The position numbers were made by a program, and so were the translations under genes. A DNA stretch of 7,032 nucleotides from Bacteroidota bacterium (GTDB taxonomy: Bacteria; Bacteroidota; Bacteroidia; Chitinophagales; Chitinophagaceae), in contig JANYAL010000171.1 of NCBI GenBank assembly GCA_025361325.1, positions 1 to 7,032 of the forward strand. The letters are read 5' to 3'. The notes below the pieces were generated by a model. The model was given only the letters and a program-made list of their open reading frames with translations, did not search any database and was not told where the DNA came from. This document shows positions 1 through 5,974 of the stretch, piece by piece; position 1 is the stretch's first letter; each line of letters opens with the position of its first letter.

Positions 1-1000
1 CATTCATCCATATACCAGAGCATTGCTTGCCTGCCGACCCATTAGTCAGCCCAAGGGTAAAAGACTGACCTTAATTCATGATTTCCTGAATGAGACCGGA
101 CAAGAGAGAAAACTGGCTGAACGGTCAAATGAGCAATATTCAAACGATCAGGTGATCCATTCCTTACAGGCTGAAGAACCGGAAAAAGCAACAGCATCCC
201 CCATTCTGGAAGTAAAACATATTTCTGTTTCTTTCCCCATGAGAAAGCGTGTATTTGATAGGTCCAGACAATTCTTCAAGGCAGTAGATGATGTAAGTTT
301 TACAGTCAGAAAAGGAGAAACAATCGGATTGGTTGGAGAAAGCGGTTGCGGGAAAACTACTTTAGGAAGATGTATCCTGCAATTGATCAAACCGGTAACC
401 GGTGAAATAGTGCTGAATGACAGTAGCATCACAACAATTGGTCCTGCCAAACTACGGCATTTGAGGAAAGATCTCCAAATCGTATTCCAGGACCCTTACG
501 GCTCATTGAACCCGAGAATCACTATTGGGAATGCAATTCTTGAACCTTTAAAAATGCATAACCTGTTCGGATCCAACAGTGAACGTAAAAGAAAAGTGAT
601 AGAAATGCTGGAAAAAGTGAATCTGCAATCCGACCATTTTAATCGCTATCCGCACCAGTTCAGCGGTGGTCAAAGGCAAAGGATCTGTATTGCCAGGGCC
701 CTGGTACTTGAACCTTCATTCCTGGTATTTGACGAGAGCGTATCAGCACTTGATGTTAGTGTACAGGCCCAGGTTTTGAATTTACTGAATGACCTTAAAG
801 CTGAATTTGGTTTCACATCGATCTTCATATCACATGACCTTTCTGTTGTACATTTCATCTGCGACCGAATACTGGTGATGCAGAAGGGCAAAATTATTGA
901 GTCCGGTGAATCAGACAAGGTATATAACCATCCGGAAAATGAATATACGCAAAGGCTTATTGCTGCCATACCGGGAAGAAAGGTATTTCAGTCGTTTTAA
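1..1000 (+). CDS. Oligopeptide/dipeptide-type ABC transporter, fused double ATPase (5' end missing)
   Basis: ATP-hydrolysing subunit of a peptide/nickel-type ABC importer, acting on the cytoplasmic face of the inner membrane. The frame is open from base 2, and the first visible residues are IHPYTRALLACRP. That is the HPYTxxLL tail that follows a nucleotide-binding domain in the Dpp/Opp family, so the gene starts upstream and carries two ATPase domains in one chain, like YejF. After a linker of about 50 residues, the second domain is complete. It shows Walker A GESGCGKTT (from base 335), Q-loop VFQDPYGSLNPR, signature FSGGQRQR, Walker B FLVFDES, D-loop SALD and H-loop ISHD. A second HPxxxYTQRL tail lies near the C-terminus (NHPENEYTQRL). 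All catalytic motifs are intact. TTG at 23 is an internal Leu codon, not a start. Substrate is unknown, and no permease or binding protein is visible. About 332 residues are in view; fused members are usually about 550-600. Confidence 0.93.
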   Translation, partial: IHPYTRALLACRPISQPKGKRLTLIHDFLNETGQERKLAERSNEQYSNDQVIHSLQAEEPEKATASPILEVKHISVSFPMRKRVFDRSRQFFKAVDDVSFTVRKGETIGLVGESGCGKTTLGRCILQLIKPVTGEIVLNDSSITTIGPAKLRHLRKDLQIVFQDPYGSLNPRITIGNAILEPLKMHNLFGSNSERKRKVIEMLEKVNLQSDHFNRYPHQFSGGQRQRICIARALVLEPSFLVFDESVSALDVSVQAQVLNLLNDLKAEFGFTSIFISHDLSVVHFICDRILVMQKGKIIESGESDKVYNHPENEYTQRLIAAIPGRKVFQSF

Positions 1001-1024
1001 TCCTTCAAGGTGTCAACAATTGTT

Positions 1025-1057
1025 TTGAGAGAATTGAACTTTTTATTTGTAACTTTG
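1025..1057 (+). promoter_or_regulatory. Bacteroidota-type promoter for queA
   Basis: A perfect -7 box, TAACTTTG, lies at 1050-1057 and fits the phylum consensus TAnnTTTG. A TTG usable as the -33 element lies at 1025-1027, with 22 bp between, at the long end of the usual range. A second TTG at 1034-1036 is too close (13 bp). Transcription would start near 1062-1066, giving a 5' leader of about 105 nt before the queA ATG. The -7 match is seen directly; function and start point are inferred. Confidence 0.65.
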
Positions 1058-1069
1058 CACACTTAAAAT

Positions 1070-1141
1070 CATGCCGTAACATGATAAGTGCCTCTCGCCG
1101 GGCTACATATCCCTGTAATTTACCTTACAGTTTATGGCATG
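1070..1141 (+). promoter_or_regulatory. Foldable queA 5' leader (candidate cis-regulatory RNA)
   Basis: Bases 1070-1079 (catgccgtaa) can pair with 1132-1141 (ttatggcatg): ten pairs with a single G-U wobble. Nested inside is a perfect 6-bp hairpin, ctgtaa/ttacag, at 1113-1130 with a 6-nt loop. A much weaker gcc/ggc pairing is possible at 1090-1103. The closing stem would begin only a few nucleotides after the predicted transcription start, as expected for a leader domain closed by its P1 helix. It does not match the preQ1 riboswitch layouts I know, and I recognise no other named class. The region overlaps a 30-codon reading frame, which is a competing explanation. Confidence 0.35.
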
Positions 1142-1169
1142 TGACAAATAATCAATTAAACCCCGTTAC

Positions 1170-2219
1170 ATGAAATTATCTCAGTTCCGCTTCGACCTTC
1201 CCCTCAACCTCATCGCCCAGAACCCTACCAAAAAACGTGAAGAAAGCCGTATGATGGTGATTCACCGTAAGACCGGGCAGATCGAGAACAGACATTTCAG
1301 GGAAGTGATTGAATTTTTCAATGACAAAGATGTTTTTGTAGTGAATAATACCAAAGTATTCCCTGCACGCATGTACGGCCGTAAGGAAAAAACCGGGGCC
1401 AAGATTGAAGTGTTTTTACTAAGGGAACTGAACAAAGCCAATAAACTATGGGATGTAATTGTTGACCCTGCCCGCAAGATACGTGTGGGAAATAAATTAT
1501 ATTTCGGAGAAAATGATGAACTGGTGGCTGAAGTGATCGACAATACTACCAGCCGTGGCCGGACTATTCGCTTCTTATGGGAGGGCACAGAAGATGAATT
1601 CCGGCAGATGCTGGAGATCATGGGCGAAACACCATTGCCTAAATATATCAAACGCAAACCTGACGAGGAGGATAAAGTGCGCTACCAGACCGTTTATGCC
1701 AAACATGAGGGCGCCGTTGCTGCACCTACAGCCGGTTTACATTTCAGCAAGGAATTGATAAAAAGACTGGAGATCAAAGGCATTCGTTTTGCAGAAGTGA
1801 CCCTTCATACCGGACTTGGAACTTTCAGGCCCATAGAAGTGGAAGATCTCAGCAAGCATAAAATGGATGCAGAGTATTACCATATAGAGGAAAATGCATG
1901 CAAGATCGTCAATAAGGCTAAAGAGAACAATAATAGAATCTGTTCCATCGGTACTACCACCATGAGGGCCATGGAATCTTCCTTTACCGCCCAAAAATTA
2001 TTGAAGCCATCGGAAGGCTGGACTAATCATTTTATTCATCCACCCTATCACTTCAATATAGCAGATGCACTGGTGACCAATTTTCATTTGCCTAAAACAA
2101 GCCTGCTCATTATGGCCTGTGCCTTTGCGGGATATGACCTCATGATGGAAGCCTATAAAAAGGCTATCAAGGATAAATACCGGTTCTTCAGCTATGGAGA
2201 TGCCATGTTGATCATATAA
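1170..2219 (+). CDS. queA: S-adenosylmethionine:tRNA ribosyltransferase-isomerase (QueA)
   Basis: Cytoplasmic enzyme of queuosine synthesis. It transfers and rearranges the ribosyl part of SAM onto 7-aminomethyl-7-deazaguanine at tRNA position 34, giving epoxyqueuosine. The 349 residues are the normal family length and collinear throughout. Landmarks are the N-terminal [12 protein letters not shown], then [16 protein letters not shown] with [25 protein letters not shown] (about residues 180-193), [44 protein letters not shown], and the C-terminal [16 protein letters not shown] block (here [12 protein letters not shown]). The ATG at 1170 puts FRFDLP at the expected distance from the N-terminus. 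There is no Shine-Dalgarno sequence, which is common in this phylum. The start overlaps the TGA of a short upstream frame as ATGA. The gene appears to be monocistronic, with its own promoter near 1050. No other queuosine gene is in view. Confidence 0.98.
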   Translation: MKLSQFRFDLPLNLIAQNPTKKREESRMMVIHRKTGQIENRHFREVIEFFNDKDVFVVNNTKVFPARMYGRKEKTGAKIEVFLLRELNKANKLWDVIVDPARKIRVGNKLYFGENDELVAEVIDNTTSRGRTIRFLWEGTEDEFRQMLEIMGETPLPKYIKRKPDEEDKVRYQTVYAKHEGAVAAPTAGLHFSKELIKRLEIKGIRFAEVTLHTGLGTFRPIEVEDLSKHKMDAEYYHIEENACKIVNKAKENNNRICSIGTTTMRAMESSFTAQKLLKPSEGWTNHFIHPPYHFNIADALVTNFHLPKTSLLIMACAFAGYDLMMEAYKKAIKDKYRFFSYGDAMLII

Positions 2220-2297
2220 CCCGGGATCAATTGCTGATCTGAGGTCTGCTTTTGTGCAATTTATCAAACCAGGAATTCATTCTTGTATTCAAAAGAA

Positions 2298-2316
2298 CTT
2301 AAAAATAATTTTTAAG
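2298..2316 (+). terminator. AT-only palindrome 78 bp after queA, possible weak terminator
   Basis: Bases 2298-2305 (cttaaaaa) and 2309-2316 (tttttaag) are perfect reverse complements around a 3-base loop. As RNA the stem has only two G-C-type pairs, one at each end, so it is not very stable and the U-run lies inside the stem rather than after it. It is the first symmetrical element downstream of queA, and could end that transcript inefficiently or mark an RNA 3' end. Confidence 0.25.
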
Positions 2317-2591
2317 ACCTGTAAATTGAAAATTATTCATGCAAGTGGTTGTAAAGCCGGAACACACCTTTATTCCCCTACTTCAATCACAATTTCATGC
2401 TAACCATTTATCCGAATTGAATTTAAGCGGAATGTTAAGAAATATCCGGCTCTAACCAGTTGCTCACCAGCACATTCATGCAAAAAAAGCAGAAATTAAC
2501 TTCCTCCGGAATATATTGTTGTATCAAAATATATAAAGTATGCTCTCTATCAAGTATACCCTGTTATGTATCTGCTCCGGTAATTGTTCGG

Positions 2592-2656
2592 GCCAGGGAG
2601 CCATTATCTGTGTTTATTGACACATATGAATGCTCCCTGACCCCTGGCTGACCCCT
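2592..2656 (+). repeat. GC-rich inverted repeat with alternative pairings and a 9-bp direct repeat
   Basis: cagggagc at 2594-2601 pairs perfectly with gctccctg at 2632-2639. The enclosed bases continue the stem imperfectly to tgtgt/acaca (2610-2614 with 2621-2625) around a 6-nt loop. The same left arm, as gccaggg (2592-2598), can instead pair with ccctggc at 2642-2648, so two folds are mutually exclusive. ctgacccct occurs twice, at 2637-2645 and 2648-2656, an 11-bp period. This is the most GC-rich spot in an otherwise AT-rich gap. Function is unknown: a structured RNA, a protein-binding site or a degenerate intergenic repeat are all possible. Confidence 0.55.
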
Positions 2657-2719
2657 TTCAGACCAGTCTATGTAAAGGAAGATCAGAGATATATTTAATA
2701 ATAATCAATGTATTAAAAA

Positions 2720-2747
2720 GGGGCCGGATGAATATCCAGCCCCGTTT
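2720..2747 (+). terminator. Terminator-like hairpin, A-run before and short T-run after
   Basis: ggggc (2720-2724) pairs with gcccc (2739-2743), then after one C-A mismatch ggat (2726-2729) pairs with atcc (2734-2737), leaving a 4-base loop gaat. Five A (2715-2719) precede it and gttt follows. The T-tract is therefore better for - strand transcripts than for + strand ones, although no - strand gene approaches from the right. On the + strand it would end anything transcribed across the queA-DUF962 gap and insulate the next gene. Confidence 0.55.
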
Positions 2748-2828
2748 AATCCAATATCCTATGAAAAACCATGGTTATTACGTTAGAGTATCCTGATTTG
2801 TTGCAAAGGATTTGTTAAACAGTTTTAT

Positions 2829-2851
2829 TAACTTTAGAAGACTAAAAAGGA
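2829..2851 (+). promoter_or_regulatory. Weak -7 box and Shine-Dalgarno of the DUF962/Mpo1-like gene
   Basis: TAACTTTA at 2829-2836 matches seven of eight positions of a TAACTTTG-type -7 box. TTG at 2812-2814 is 14 bp away and TTG at 2801-2803 is 25 bp away, so neither is a good -33 partner. AAGGA at 2847-2851 sits 5 bp before the ATG at 2857. It is the clearest ribosome binding site in the window and decides the start of that gene. Confidence 0.4.
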
Positions 2852-2856
2852 TAAAC

Positions 2857-3321
2857 ATGAGATCGATACAAGACTGGCTGAAAGAATATGGAGATAGTCA
2901 CCAGAACGATACCAATAAGAACATACACTGGATCTGTGTACCCGTCATCTTTTTTTCCATCATTGGCATGCTATTCAGTATAAAGCTTCCCTTGGCCTTA
3001 GGAGGGGTTACCCTGAATGTCGCTGTGATAGGGTTGGTATTTGCTATTATCTACTATGTCAGACTGTCCAGGACACTATGGGTAGGACTTCTGCTGTTTT
3101 CATCGCTTTGCCTGATTGCCTGTCATTTTATAGAACTTTCCCGTATCATACCACTTTGGATCTTTTGCCTGATTCTTTTTTTGCTGGCCTGGGTCGGTCA
3201 ATTCTACGGGCATCATGTAGAAGGAAAGAAACCTTCTTTTTTAAAGGACTTACAATTCTTATTGATAGGACCTGCGTGGTTAATGAGTTTTATTTATAGA
3301 AAACTGGGGATTAGTATTTGA
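2857..3321 (+). CDS. DUF962 / Mpo1-like multi-pass membrane protein
   Basis: 154-residue integral membrane protein of the DUF962 family. Its yeast member Mpo1 is an Fe(II)-dependent dioxygenase that shortens 2-hydroxy fatty acids by one carbon; whether bacterial members do the same is unproven. Visible signature: an N-terminal Y-G-D-S-H then N-K-N-I-H block (Y11, H15, N20, K21, H24) and a C-terminal QFYGHHVEGKKPSFLKDL-type block (H119, H120, E122). It is followed by LLIGPAWL. These histidines are the expected metal ligands. About four to five hydrophobic segments are seen, near residues 26-43, 47-68, 74-92, 97-116 and 131-148. I chose ATG 2857 over TTG 2812, because an AAGGA ribosome site lies 5 bp upstream and the family begins with this short lead-in. 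The gene stands alone and converges on lysC, 74 bp away. Family is near certain; the reaction is inferred. Confidence 0.9.
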   Translation: MRSIQDWLKEYGDSHQNDTNKNIHWICVPVIFFSIIGMLFSIKLPLALGGVTLNVAVIGLVFAIIYYVRLSRTLWVGLLLFSSLCLIACHFIELSRIIPLWIFCLILFLLAWVGQFYGHHVEGKKPSFLKDLQFLLIGPAWLMSFIYRKLGISI

Positions 3322-3395
3322 AACCTTATAATAAAAGAAATTCACCCCATCCAAAATTCCGTTTTCCAGAACTCCTTTTAGCCGGGATTTACAAA

Positions 3396-4718
3396 TCAAT
3401 CGAGCCCAAATAATCCCTTATTCAAACACCGAAGGGTCTCTTCCTTATATTTTCTGGGTATCAATAAAGAGATATTATGCCTGCTTCCGCCGTAACTGAC
3501 CATACGTATTGGGATCGCAGCCACAGAAGCAAATAATTTATGCATAATATCTTCGGTCTCTGATATTTCATTCCCTACTATGGAAACAATGGTTTGGTTG
3601 ACATCAGTTTCCACAGTCCCATAAATCTCCAACTCCCTGGTGATTTCAGGTAAATGGGTATCATTGTCTATTGTTACAGATACTGCAACTTCTGAAGTAG
3701 TAATCATGTCAATGGAGGTACGGTATTTTTCAAAGACCTCAAAAACCTTACGTAAGAATCCATAAGCCAGGAGCATACGGCTGCTTTTGATCCTGATGGC
3801 GGTGATACCGTCCTTAGCCGCTACAGCTTTTACGCCTACACTTCCAGCTTTTTCACTAACCAGCGTTCCTTTTGCTGCCGGTTGCAAAGTATTGAGCAAT
3901 TGTACAGGTATATTAAAGATCTGAGCTGGCCAGATACTGGCCGGATGAAGGATCTTGGCGCCGAAATAAGCAAGCTCAGCCGCTTCTTCAAAACTCAATT
4001 GATCTATAGGCCTTGTAGTGGAAACCACCCTGGGATCATTATTATGCATACCATCAATATCTGTCCAGATCTCGCAAATACAGGCATTCACTGCTGCAGC
4101 TATCAGGGATGCGCTGTAGTCGCTTCCCCCTCTTTTCAGATTATCGACTTCTCCCTTAGCGTTGCGGCAGATATAACCCTGGGTGATAAATATCTTATTA
4201 CCCGGATATTGTTGGAGCAACTGGGACAGTTTTACCCTGATGGTTCCGATCTGGGGTTCATCGTTGGCATCAATCGTCATGAAATCTAGAGCGGGTAACA
4301 GCACATGGCATACCATTATTTCATCCAGGTAAATACAAAATAATTTTGTACTCAGCAATTCGCCCTGTGCCAGTAGGTCCTTATTGAGTGCTTCACTGAA
4401 TGATATGCGTAAAATGATGTTCAGGAATTCGAAATGTTCGGCAATAACTGCTTTGGCTTTATTTATTCCCTTTTCGTCGCTAAGCAGATCTGATATAAAA
4501 TTATGATACTGATTTTCCAGTGCATCGATCTGTTCTTTAGCTGCACTCCTGTCCCCCCTGGCCAGCGAATTACTGATCTCTGACAAGGCATTGGTGGTAC
4601 CGCTCAGCGCAGACAATACAACGATGATAATTTCGTCATTTCCCAGTATCAGCGTAGCTACTTCTTTCATTCGCTGCGGTTTACCCACGCTTGTACCTCC
4701 AAACTTCATAACTTTCAT
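3396..4718 (-). CDS. lysC: Aspartokinase (aspartate kinase), monofunctional, with ACT domains
   Basis: Phosphorylates aspartate, the first step toward lysine, threonine, methionine and diaminopimelate. At 440 residues it is a monofunctional enzyme; no homoserine dehydrogenase domain follows. Kinase domain, about residues 1-285: KFGGTSVG (5-12), SALSGTTNAL (36-45), LAQGELLST (116-124), ITQGYICRNAKGE, KRGGSDYSASL (195-205), WTDIDGMHNNDPR (218-230) and the SFEEAAELAYFGAKILHP block (242-259). The C-terminal third (about 303-440) has two ACT-like units, one starting at GITAIRIKSS and one at QTIVSIVGN. This predicts feedback control by an end-product amino acid, which cannot be named from sequence. 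MHNN replaces the more familiar VYTADPR-type wording but looks normal for Bacteroidota. ATG 4718 is preferred; an internal ATG three codons in is possible. No Shine-Dalgarno is seen. It lies 32 bp after the LDH2-family gene, so the two probably share a transcript. Confidence 0.97.
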   Translation of the reverse strand: MKVMKFGGTSVGKPQRMKEVATLILGNDEIIIVVLSALSGTTNALSEISNSLARGDRSAAKEQIDALENQYHNFISDLLSDEKGINKAKAVIAEHFEFLNIILRISFSEALNKDLLAQGELLSTKLFCIYLDEIMVCHVLLPALDFMTIDANDEPQIGTIRVKLSQLLQQYPGNKIFITQGYICRNAKGEVDNLKRGGSDYSASLIAAAVNACICEIWTDIDGMHNNDPRVVSTTRPIDQLSFEEAAELAYFGAKILHPASIWPAQIFNIPVQLLNTLQPAAKGTLVSEKAGSVGVKAVAAKDGITAIRIKSSRMLLAYGFLRKVFEVFEKYRTSIDMITTSEVAVSVTIDNDTHLPEITRELEIYGTVETDVNQTIVSIVGNEISETEDIMHKLFASVAAIPIRMVSYGGSRHNISLLIPRKYKEETLRCLNKGLFGLD

Positions 4719-4738
4719 TGGCCAAAAATTTTAAGGTG

Positions 4739-4746
4739 TAAATATA
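4739..4746 (-). promoter_or_regulatory. Weak -7-like box upstream of lysC
   Basis: On the - strand TATATTTA lies 20 bp before the lysC ATG and differs from TAnnTTTG only in the last base. I see no TTG at the right distance upstream, where the end of the preceding gene lies. It may give lysC some transcription of its own in addition to read-through. Confidence 0.25.
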
Positions 4747-4750
4747 AATC

Positions 4751-5827
4751 CTAAAGGGTTATTCCGAATTTCTTTCCTAAAGTCTGCAGGTCTGCCAAAA
4801 CAGTATCCGCAACAGGGATACCTGACCTCTTCCGTTCATTTTCCATTTCCCTTTCAGGGTCACCATGTATCAAAACCTTTTCTTTCCCAGGAATGGTCTT
4901 AGCTGAGCGGAACCGTCGTATCCAATTGTCCATATTCGATTTAAACGCTTCGGCTGGCCTAAAAGCATCTATTCGCATAGCCCCAAAGAAATGCCCGATG
5001 CCTTCGCCGGGCATTGATTCTGGCATTGGTATGTAAATTGGGAAAGGGGGTACCCAAGGGCCATAATTGGCCCCGCTCAATACACCGGAAAAGATATCGA
5101 CGATGGCACCCAATCCATATCCTTTGTGACTGCCGTGTTCCCTGTCGCCACCCAATGGAAGTAGTGATCCCCCATTTTTTATCTCATCGGCATTCACAGA
5201 TGACTGTCCCTCTTTGGTCTGAACCCATCCCAGGGGTGTATTCCCCTTTTTATGCTGTAATAACTCCAGTTTTCCATTTGCAGCAGTTGTTGTGGCAAAG
5301 TCTGCAACAAAGGGTGGTTCTTCACCTGCAGGGATAGAAACAGCAATCGGATTTGTTCCCAATAATCGTTCTATGGAAAATGTAGGTGCAACCAATGCAG
5401 AGGCATTCGTCATAGCAATTCCGATCATATCTTTTTGCAATGCCATCATGGCATGATGACCGGCGATACCAAAATGATTGCTGTTGGAAACACTCACCCA
5501 ACCCGTACCCACCTTTTCTGCTTTACTTATGGCAATTTTCATTGCAAACGGGGCTACCACCAGGCCCAGGCCGGCATCGCCATTCACTACCGCCGTTGAA
5601 GGTGTTTCATGAACGATCCGAATGTCCGGAGTAACATGTACACGTCCGGCTTCCCATAATCGAACATACCCGCTCAGCCTGGCTATTCCATGGCTGTCTA
5701 CCCCACGAAGATCGGCCGACAACAGGGATACTGCTGCTGTCGAGGAATCTGCTTCACTGCATCCGATGCCTGAAAATATATGTTTTACGAATGCGAATAA
5801 TCGGTCGTACTGGTAAGCTGAACCCAT
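4751..5827 (-). CDS. LDH2-family malate/L-lactate-type dehydrogenase, NAD(P)-dependent
   Basis: Cytoplasmic oxidoreductase of the LDH2/MDH2 family (PF02615), which is unrelated to classical LDH/MDH. Members act on malate, lactate, ureidoglycolate, 2,3-diketogulonate or cyclic imino acids; the substrate here cannot be told. From ATG 5827 the protein has 358 residues, normal for the family. Signatures: ADLRGVDSHGIARLSGY (38-54, with the catalytic-type DSHG), SNSNHFGIAGHHA (114-126), GTNPIAVSIP (157-166), FVADFATTTAANGKLELL (173-190), SHKGYGLGAIVDIFSGVLSGA (233-253), and GHFFGAMRIDAF (278-289). The frame stays open to a TTG at 5887, but the extra 20 residues do not resemble the family, whose members start just before the helix seen here. 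The ATG is only 4 bp after a perfect -7 box. lysC follows 32 bp downstream. A terminator separates it from the upstream Spy-like gene. Confidence 0.92.
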   Translation of the reverse strand: MGSAYQYDRLFAFVKHIFSGIGCSEADSSTAAVSLLSADLRGVDSHGIARLSGYVRLWEAGRVHVTPDIRIVHETPSTAVVNGDAGLGLVVAPFAMKIAISKAEKVGTGWVSVSNSNHFGIAGHHAMMALQKDMIGIAMTNASALVAPTFSIERLLGTNPIAVSIPAGEEPPFVADFATTTAANGKLELLQHKKGNTPLGWVQTKEGQSSVNADEIKNGGSLLPLGGDREHGSHKGYGLGAIVDIFSGVLSGANYGPWVPPFPIYIPMPESMPGEGIGHFFGAMRIDAFRPAEAFKSNMDNWIRRFRSAKTIPGKEKVLIHGDPEREMENERKRSGIPVADTVLADLQTLGKKFGITL

Positions 5828-5831
5828 CCTG

Positions 5832-5839
5832 CAAAAATA
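5832..5839 (-). promoter_or_regulatory. -7 box (TATTTTTG) immediately upstream of the LDH2-family gene
   Basis: Read on the - strand, TATTTTTG is a perfect TAnnTTTG box, followed by CAGG and the ATG. No TTG lies 17-23 bp upstream to serve as -33. A promoter is needed somewhere between 5828 and 5910, because the upstream gene ends in a terminator at 5911-5936, and this is the best candidate there. Its position predicts a transcript with little or no leader. Confidence 0.45.
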
Positions 5840-5900
5840 AGCTTTATGCCCTGTAAGGTCATCGGTTCTGCATTTTATATTGGGCAAGATATTCTACTAG

Positions 5901-5936
5901 TAAAACAAAGAAACCGCTCATTGAAATGAACGGTTT
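5901..5936 (-). terminator. Intrinsic terminator of the Spy-like gene
   Basis: aaaccgctcat (5911-5921) pairs with atgaacggttt (5926-5936) with a single C-A mismatch and a 4-base loop (tgaa). On the - strand it is followed by ctttgtttta (5910-5901), a T-rich tail, and it lies 38 bp past the stop of the Spy-like gene. T-rich sequence also follows on the + strand (tcgttttt), so it may work in both directions. Confidence 0.8.
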
Positions 5937-5974
5937 TCGTTTTTGCTCAACCTTACTGCTTATATGGGAAAGGA

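Larger units (their letters stand above)
2220..2856. other. 637-bp AT-rich intergenic stretch, no convincing gene
   Basis: Between the queA stop and the next ATG I find no reading frame with family resemblance. The longest is a 63-codon frame at 2460-2651. It opens with a non-ATG codon, lacks a ribosome site and has an unlikely composition. The stretch does hold several structures, listed separately: an AT-only palindrome at 2298-2316, a GC-rich inverted-repeat cluster at 2592-2656, a terminator-like hairpin at 2720-2747, and a weak promoter-like site before 2857. There is also an AT-only 7-bp inverted repeat (2511-2517 with 2528-2534) and an 11-codon ATG frame at 2761-2796. The length is unusual, since other gaps in the window are 32-170 bp. 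Confidence 0.7.

Noticed and set aside
1070..1141. preQ1 riboswitch upstream of queA
   Set aside because: No short hairpin followed by an A-rich pseudoknot tail of the preQ1-I type was seen, and the fold found is a nested long stem instead.
1262..1657. 131-codon - strand frame inside queA
   Set aside because: A shadow of the conserved QueA coding sequence; Ser/Arg/Leu-rich translation typical of an antisense frame.
2298..2316. Insertion-sequence terminal repeat or attachment site
   Set aside because: The palindrome is AT-only, has no matching distant partner, no transposase or target duplication is present, and the flanking genes are housekeeping genes.
2460..2651. 63-codon + strand reading frame in the queA-DUF962 gap
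   Set aside because: Non-ATG start, no ribosome site, no recognisable family, rich in Cys and Ser. It runs through the inverted-repeat cluster, so structure explains the sequence better.
2812..2856. Start of the DUF962 protein at TTG 2812
   Set aside because: ATG 2857 has a good AAGGA ribosome site 5 bp upstream, and family members begin close to the YGDSH motif.
3322..3395. Bidirectional terminator between the convergent DUF962 and lysC genes
   Set aside because: Only a 4-bp aaaa/tttt pairing was found; no stem stable enough to call.
3882..4289. 135-codon + strand frame antisense to lysC
   Set aside because: Lies wholly inside a strongly conserved aspartokinase on the other strand; no family resemblance and no upstream signals.
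5014..5337. 107-codon + strand frame antisense to the LDH2-family gene
   Set aside because: Fully overlaps a well-conserved enzyme gene; composition rich in Cys, His, Pro and Arg and no homology seen.
5828..5887. N-terminal extension of the LDH2-family protein from TTG 5887
   Set aside because: The extra 20 residues are not family-like, the start would be TTG without a ribosome site, and a perfect -7 box lies inside the extension.
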